DNA from: Sphingobacteriales bacterium
Lineage (GTDB): Bacteria; Bacteroidota; Bacteroidia; Chitinophagales; Chitinophagaceae
NCBI GenBank assembly: GCA_900299255.1
Contig: OMJB01000078.1
Span: 1-64,000 of the forward strand
DNA length: 64,000 bases
Reading direction: 5' to 3'
The first letter of the stretch is position 1, and each line of letters begins with the position of its first letter. The position numbers were made by a program, and so were the translations under genes. This document shows positions 58,137-64,000 of the stretch, one piece after another. The notes below the pieces were generated by a model. The model did no database searches and had not been told where the DNA came from. It worked only from the letters and a program-made list of their open reading frames with translations.

Positions 58137-59909
58137 ATGCTTAAACAGGTTATTTTAATTTTCCTCTGTCTGTACTGCATTTCTGCTTCTTTTGCCCAGG
58201 GTGATCAAAACGAACTGAACAAGTTGGTGAAGGCGGCACAAAGCGCCTTTGACCACAGTTCAGATTCTCTGCAGTATTATACTGAAATTGGCACCAAACT
58301 GGCAGTTAAACTAGGCGACATCAGTAGTGAAACACGGCTACAGCAGCTATGGGGTACTAAACTCTTTCTGAATGGCCAGTCAGACCAGGCTACAAAAATA
58401 TTGCTGGATGCTGCAAGGCGAGCTGAGCAGTACCCTCCTACTATTGAAGCTGCCCCACTTTACTATTCTTTGGGCCAGGTTTATTCAAAAAATGAATACT
58501 CCGATATCAGTGAAAAACATTTGCAGAAAGGCCTGGAAATTTCCAGAAAATTCAAAAATGATACGCTGCTGGCTGATGGCTGCAACAGGATAGGCATTTA
58601 TTACGAACGTAAAAACGACTTCGATTCTGCACTTTTTTGCTACCAGCAGGCATTTATTCTTTATACACAGATACATGTACCACTCGGCATAGCATACAGC
58701 CTCGAAAACCTGGCAGGCATTTATGCAAAAAGAAATGAACTGAAAAGTGCCCTTGGCTGCCAGAAACAGGCGCTTGTTTACAAACTTCAGTCAGGCAGAA
58801 AACTGGATGTGGCAATTGTGTACATGAACATTGCCGAAACAATGGAAAGCATGAAACAATATGACAGTGCCAACATGTACACTGAGAAAGCACTGGCGCT
58901 GGCCAAAGAGCTGAAATATAAAGACCTTATTCAGTATTGCTATCAGTTTATGTCGGGTATTTACGAAAAAAAGGGGCAATACAGCAAGGCTCTGGAGTTG
59001 CATAAGATGTACGCCCTGCTCAATGATACGATTTACAACGAGGCAAAAGCCAAACAGCTTGCTGAAGCAGATAAGAAATACCAGACAGAAAAACACCAAC
59101 AGAGGATTAAGGAGCTGAGCCACCTTTCTACCATACAGACACTGAAACTCCGGCAGAAAAACACCCAGCTCTTTATTTCTCTGGCATTGCTGGTTGTTAC
59201 TGCTCTGTTTGGCTATCTGGTATATCACAGGCGCAAATTAAAAGCAGAAGCAAAACTACAAGCCGAGATCAACCGGCAACAGGCAATCACCACTCGAGAA
59301 GTGCTGAATGCCGAAGAGAAAGAAAGAAAGCGCATTGCCGCCGACCTGCACGATGGAGTTGGCCAGTTACTCTCTGCCTCGCTGATGAACCTGAATGGAT
59401 ATTTCGCAAAAAACAATATTGATAAAACCACAAATGCTTAAGCAAACCGGATCCTTTCGTTGGTTTCAAAAAGTTATAACGAACTCCGTGACATATCGCA
59501 CCAGCTGATGCCAAAAGCCCTTGCAAAATCAGGGCTGGAATCAGCTGTTCAGGAACTAATCTCAAACATAGACCCTGACCAGCTGAGCATTACTTTCGAC
59601 TCATCCGGGTTACAAGCCAGGCTACCGGAAGAAATCGAATCGGTAATTTTCAGGGTAATTCAGGAATCTGTTAATAATGTAGTAAAACATGCTCACGCCA
59701 GAAACATCAATATACAAGTTGTAAAAGACGAAGACGGCGTTTCTGTTACAATTGAAGATGATTGTGTTGGATTTGATACAAAAAAACTCACCAAACCCGG
59801 CATGGGGCTTAAAAACATCATCTCCAGAGTGCAGGTGCATAATGGCACAGTGGAAATAGATTCCCACCCCGGCAAGGGCACACTCGTTGCTTTCCATTTT
59901 GCAGCATAG
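58137..59909 (+). pseudogene. TPR-containing sensor histidine kinase (HisKA_3/HATPase), interrupted by in-frame TAA at 59439-59441
   Basis: ORFs 58104-59441 and 59460-59909 are in the same frame; RIAADLHDGVGQLLSASLMNLNGYF then SVNNVVKHAHARNINIQV...GMGLKNIISRVQVHNGTVEIDSHPGKGT. Confidence 0.85.
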
Positions 59910-60005
59910 TTACTTTTATAAAACGTTAGTTGCCAAAAAATACCCTGCAGACGGTATTGTCAGCTTTTTTCCATAGAATAATTTTGCATAAACAAATATC
60001 ATTCT

Positions 60006-61202
60006 ATGAAAAAGAATACTACATTACTTAGTACCATGCTCTGCGCTGCAATGGTATCATCTGCCCAACCAGTTCTTGTAAGCGGATTTAATGGCATGGC
60101 TGCTGTAAACGGCACTACCTATCACAAAACTGGCACAGTTGGCAATCCAACAGGCGGATTTGCTTTTGTGTGCTCTTCCAATGACCGGATGAAGTTTTTC
60201 GGCACTTGGTTTCTACATCAGTACCTGTATTTCATTGACCCGTCATCGTTCACAATCACCGATTCTATGAACTATACTGCGTATGAAATAACAGCCAATA
60301 ATGAGCCAAACACACTGTTCACCAGAACAAACTATGGCCTTTCACGCATCAATACCGCTACCAAAACAGTAACTGACAGCATAGCCATACCGTCTCCTCA
60401 GTACACCAGAGAGCGCCCCAATTCAAAGGAAGTCTGGGTTACCAGCAACAACCTTATGTATGTTGTTAACTACGCATCCGGCCTCACATCTTCTTCTTTC
60501 TCTACATCTCCCGTTACTACCGATAATGGCGAAATGAAATTCACCACGGGTGGGTCTCTTTGCTACAAAGTGGCATGGACAAGCAACAAAGTGTATAAAA
60601 TCAATGCTGCAACAAAAGCAATAATTGACTCCGCCAGCACTGCACCTTCTACACCCAGTGGCGTAGCCATTTCCGGCGACAGCAGTAAGATTTTTGTTTC
60701 TTTCCCCAGCGACTTTAAAGTTCGGGTGTACGCTACCGCCACAATGTCTATTATTGACTCTATCAACACTGGCACCAGAGAACCATTTGATATGTACAGG
60801 CACCCTGACAGGCCGGAAATTTGGGTGGTAAACCATTTCAAAGACTCTGTTTCGGTTTATAACGAAGCATCACATGCGCTCATCACCGCTTTCGATGTGA
60901 ACAGCAGCCCCCATTCCCTAACTTTTGGATTGGGCACCACCAGTGTACATGACAATAATGCACAGGCATCCGGCATATCTGTTTATCCCAATCCGGCCTG
61001 CGGTTTAATCAATATCACTGGCATCGAAGGCAATACTGCTGTGAGCCTTATCGATATCGCCGGCAGGCAGGCCCTTTCTGTCATCAGCACAGGTAATACA
61101 GCAGTGATGGATGCAAGAAAACTGAAACCCGGGATGTATTACCTGAAAGTAAACAGCATGGACAATGGTGCACAGTATACAACTTCTTTAGAGATACAAT
61201 AA
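60006..61202 (+). CDS. Secreted YncE-like beta-propeller protein with T9SS type A sorting domain
   Basis: Signal peptide; C-terminal ISVYPNPACGLINITGIEGNTAVSLIDIAGRQALS...LKPGMYYLKV. Confidence 0.8.
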   Translation: MKKNTTLLSTMLCAAMVSSAQPVLVSGFNGMAAVNGTTYHKTGTVGNPTGGFAFVCSSNDRMKFFGTWFLHQYLYFIDPSSFTITDSMNYTAYEITANNEPNTLFTRTNYGLSRINTATKTVTDSIAIPSPQYTRERPNSKEVWVTSNNLMYVVNYASGLTSSSFSTSPVTTDNGEMKFTTGGSLCYKVAWTSNKVYKINAATKAIIDSASTAPSTPSGVAISGDSSKIFVSFPSDFKVRVYATATMSIIDSINTGTREPFDMYRHPDRPEIWVVNHFKDSVSVYNEASHALITAFDVNSSPHSLTFGLGTTSVHDNNAQASGISVYPNPACGLINITGIEGNTAVSLIDIAGRQALSVISTGNTAVMDARKLKPGMYYLKVNSMDNGAQYTTSLEIQ

Positions 61203-61221
61203 CAAATCACCACAATAACAG

Positions 61222-61252
61222 GCCTGGTTGCTGATACAACCAGGCTTTTCTT
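61222..61252 (+). terminator. Rho-independent terminator
   Basis: GCCTGGTTG-CTGATA-CAACCAGGC TTTTCTTTTT. Confidence 0.9.
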
Positions 61253-61324
61253 TTTGTGCCGCAACAAAGTTACATTTGTGTATAAATTCGAACCGCAATT
61301 AACCGCTGTTCCCAAAACTGGCGT

Positions 61325-61666
61325 GTGATGAAAAAAATCATAGTTATAGCTGTAGTCATTCTGCTCTCTTCCTGCAGTGCCAAACTTTTGCTTCCTGCCC
61401 AGCCTGATGCAGAAAGAGGGGCTGCAATTTTTAAAGGCCTCACTTTAGATGACCTGAACAAAGGGAAGGACGTTTTTGATAAAAAGTGTACACAATGTCA
61501 CTGCCACAAGCGCCCTGGTTCCTGGACAGAGGTTCAATGGAGAAGAATCGTACCGGCAATGGCTGAGAAAGCGGAAAAAAGCAATAAAATCCGAATCAGC
61601 ACGGCAGAGCAGGAACAGGTACTAAGGTATGTTGTTACCATGGGCCAGCATTCCTCGAAAAAATAA
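61325..61666 (+). CDS. Small c-type cytochrome-like lipoprotein
   Basis: LLSSCSAK lipobox; CTQCH heme motif. Confidence 0.75.
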   Translation: MMKKIIVIAVVILLSSCSAKLLLPAQPDAERGAAIFKGLTLDDLNKGKDVFDKKCTQCHCHKRPGSWTEVQWRRIVPAMAEKAEKSNKIRISTAEQEQVLRYVVTMGQHSSKK

Positions 61667-61690
61667 TTTCACCGACCTAAATTCATTCCA

Positions 61691-62233
61691 ATGAAAAAAC
61701 TGTTGATAATCGCCTTGTTGTGTTCATCACTCTCTGCTTCGGTTTCCTATGCGAAGCAAAAATGGAGCCTGGTTACGTACAATGTTTCGTTTAAGATAAA
61801 AAACGCAGGCCTGGCTGTTAACGGTAAATTCTCTGACTTGAAGACAGAACTGATTTTCAGCCCCGATAAATTGTCCGCGTCAAAACTAAGTGGCACCGTA
61901 GAAGCCGGTACACTTAAGACTGGCATCAATATTCGGGACAAGAACATTAAAGACGGTCATTATCTTGACGTGGAAAAATACAAGCTTATCGAGATTTCGT
62001 CTGAAAAGCTATATATGAAGGGAACTCAGTATGCGGGCATTTTCAAAGTTACCATCAAAGGCGTAACCAAAGAAATCGAAATCCCTTTTGATTTCCTGCA
62101 GTTAGGCGATGTAGCAGATTTCAATAGTACATTTACTATCAACCGCCGTGATTTTTCAGTTGGCAGTGGCAGCATGACCATGGCCGACAATCTGACTGTC
62201 AATATAAAGGTCAAAGCAAAAATGGAAAAATAA
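61691..62233 (+). CDS. YceI-like periplasmic protein
   Basis: Signal peptide; VSFKIKNAGLAVNGKFSDLKTELIFSPDKLSASKLSGTVEAGTLKTGINIRDKNIKDGHYLDVEKY. Confidence 0.85.
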   Translation: MKKLLIIALLCSSLSASVSYAKQKWSLVTYNVSFKIKNAGLAVNGKFSDLKTELIFSPDKLSASKLSGTVEAGTLKTGINIRDKNIKDGHYLDVEKYKLIEISSEKLYMKGTQYAGIFKVTIKGVTKEIEIPFDFLQLGDVADFNSTFTINRRDFSVGSGSMTMADNLTVNIKVKAKMEK

Positions 62234-62341
62234 TCACCTGTGTTTTTATTTTTTTAGTGCAAAATATTTATATAAACAAAAAATATGTTAATCGAATGAA
62301 AAAATTCTATTTTTTTCTTTCTCTGTTCAGTTCATTTTTGC

Positions 62342-62440
62342 TACTTTTGTATTCATAGGGTATATAGAGCTGGTCTGTTTTCATTCCGGCATTTCATAAG
62401 GTTTATAGGGGCCGGTCTGTTCTCAGACTGGCTTTTTTAT
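62342..62440 (+). ncRNA. Candidate small RNA: -7 box, duplicated hairpin, terminator
   Basis: TACTTTTG (62342-62349); hairpin 1 GCTGG...CCGGC (62369-62390); hairpin 2 GCCGGTCT-GTTCTC-AGACTGGC + TTTTTT (62411-62438); no ORF. Confidence 0.5.
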
Positions 62441-62530
62441 TTGCAGTAATATGAGCGTATTTGCCAGCGGCGCCATAGCAAAGCTGCGCCCAGATAACTG
62501 AAGCCACAACACACTAAAACGACTTACCTT

Positions 62531-64000
62531 TTACTTTAGGGATTTTCCGCCAATTACGGGTTTATTTGCAGGTGGTATCTTCTCAAAATCTATGATGTGC
62601 TTAAAGCCAGCCCTCAGATTCAGCGGTTCTTTGTAGGGTATCACCTCTTCCGGTTGTTTGCCGGCCAGCAGCTCACCGGTATTCCATTTGCCGTCATGGT
62701 TTTTGTCAGCAATAATACGCATCGTGTACTTTGCAGGATTTAGGTAGGCCAACTTAACAATTGTATCTGTAACTGGCTTCTGATATATACTATCATTGTC
62801 TGCCATCACACGAAGCAGAAAGTTTGGCCCATAATATTTCGATGGCAGGTGTACAGTAATCTCACCATAATCGTATTCTTCTTTTGTCCTGAACGTATAG
62901 CGCGACGGCAACATGTCGGTGCCCGCCGTGTCCCTGGCAAACCCCTTCATAAGTTTCAGAACATACACAGTATTTTCCTTCCATTTTACAGGCCTGATTC
63001 TCAAAACATGAAGTAACGTATCCCTGTCAAAAGAAATAGCAACCGGCACATTCAATCCTCCACTGTCAAACGATAGCGTGATTTTCTCCTTGTTCAGAAT
63101 TAGCGTATTGCTTATTGCTACTTTTATTGGCCCGGTAACATCAAACGTTTTTCTTTCTGCATTGCTCGTATCCAACGCCACGCTGTAGCCTGCAGGGTCA
63201 GTCTTTGTTGTTGATTGTTTTTTATTCTTGAGCCCACTGCCCGTTTTCTCTTTGTTGGCCTTTACTGAATCAATAACTTTTTTTACAGCAGTATCCGCAA
63301 TTTCCGTAAACAGCTTTAATGTCACAGGGTGTTCAGCTTTAGCCACAGGCGTTACGTTTGAGTCCAGAAACCCTATCATTTCTCCCTGCAACACACCGTC
63401 ATACATCTGGTTTTCATTGACATCCTTTAGTGCGTATATCCTGAAAGGGCGCTTAGGCAATCCCCTAAATACAAAATTACCTGTAGCATCTGCTTTAGCT
63501 ATATACTTTGGTTTATGGCGTGCTACCGCGGTATCATTTTCTGCCGAATAATACAACTCCACACATACCCCATCCAGGTCATAAATACCAGTCTGTGCGT
63601 TTACCACATTCCCACGCAGCTCCAGTGAATCAAAATAACCACCTGTACTAAAAGTATACGTATAATTGGCAAATGCATTGCCCTCATGCAGGTCTTTTAT
63701 GGCGTTGCCAAACGACAAACGGTAGGTGGTATTCTCCTCCAGCAGCGAATCCACTATTTTCACCACTACATGCTTGTTCAGTCCGGTTACCACGGGTGCT
63801 ATACTGAGCAAAGGCGACAATTGCACTTCTCTGGTAGGATCGTTGACCGTAATGTATTCATTAAAATACAGTTCAATCCGCTTTACCCTCGTATTTCTGA
63901 GTGAATCACCCGGCTCTGCCGATACCAGCCTGGGCGGAGTTGTATCCTTACGGCCACCTGTAGGTGCTGTTATATTAGCACAACCTGCACAAAACAAAAA
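62531..64000 (-). CDS. Ig-like (SbsA-type) domain lipoprotein, partial (5' end beyond window)
   Basis: CANITAPTGGRKDTTPPRLVSAEPGDSLRNTRVKRIELYFNEYITV; no ATG before the window edge. Confidence 0.8.
   Translation of the reverse strand, partial: FLFCAGCANITAPTGGRKDTTPPRLVSAEPGDSLRNTRVKRIELYFNEYITVNDPTREVQLSPLLSIAPVVTGLNKHVVVKIVDSLLEENTTYRLSFGNAIKDLHEGNAFANYTYTFSTGGYFDSLELRGNVVNAQTGIYDLDGVCVELYYSAENDTAVARHKPKYIAKADATGNFVFRGLPKRPFRIYALKDVNENQMYDGVLQGEMIGFLDSNVTPVAKAEHPVTLKLFTEIADTAVKKVIDSVKANKEKTGSGLKNKKQSTTKTDPAGYSVALDTSNAERKTFDVTGPIKVAISNTLILNKEKITLSFDSGGLNVPVAISFDRDTLLHVLRIRPVKWKENTVYVLKLMKGFARDTAGTDMLPSRYTFRTKEEYDYGEITVHLPSKYYGPNFLLRVMADNDSIYQKPVTDTIVKLAYLNPAKYTMRIIADKNHDGKWNTGELLAGKQPEEVIPYKEPLNLRAGFKHIIDFEKIPPANKPVIGGKSLK

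Noticed and set aside
9075-59909. Stop-codon reassignment (TAA/TAG read as Glu) as the explanation of the in-frame stops
   Set aside because: Many intact housekeeping genes here end in TAA or TAG at the expected C-terminus (e.g. rpsT, sucA, rpmJ, coaBC), so global reassignment is not tenable.

Overview
The window is chromosomal DNA from a Bacteroidota bacterium that looks Chitinophagaceae-like, judging by TAnnTTTG-type -7 promoter boxes, T9SS C-terminal sorting domains, DUF4835/DUF4296/DUF3810 families and a TamB-like protein. Most of it is housekeeping: plsX/rpmF, rpoD, sucA, infA-rpmJ-rpsM-rpsK-rpsD-rpoA-rplQ, pyrD, rluD, tatA, rpsT, coaBC, lipA, tRNA-Met, and a tyrosine/phenylacetate catabolic cluster (hmgA-hpd-paaABCD). 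I found no prophage, IS transposase or CRISPR array. The points most worth a second look are: (1) an H-type pseudoknot-like structure over the rpsD (S4) start codon, a candidate S4 autoregulatory leader; (2) an imuA-imuB-dnaE2 mutasome divergent from a LexA-like XRE/S24 repressor, with two 17-bp operator-like repeats exactly 23 bp apart in the shared intergenic region; (3) three copies of a 12-bp motif upstream of a second translesion polymerase; (4) a candidate small RNA (62355-62440) with its own -7 box, a duplicated hairpin and a terminator; (5) a cluster of interrupted genes: a hybrid histidine kinase and a divergent repeat adhesin that both lose their 5' ends at the same junction, three in-frame TAG/TAA codons, two homopolymer frameshifts, and a TamB gene with ATT where ATG is expected. 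These lesions could be real decay or assembly/consensus error, and need read-level checks. All family calls come from reading the translations by eye; no database search was run.
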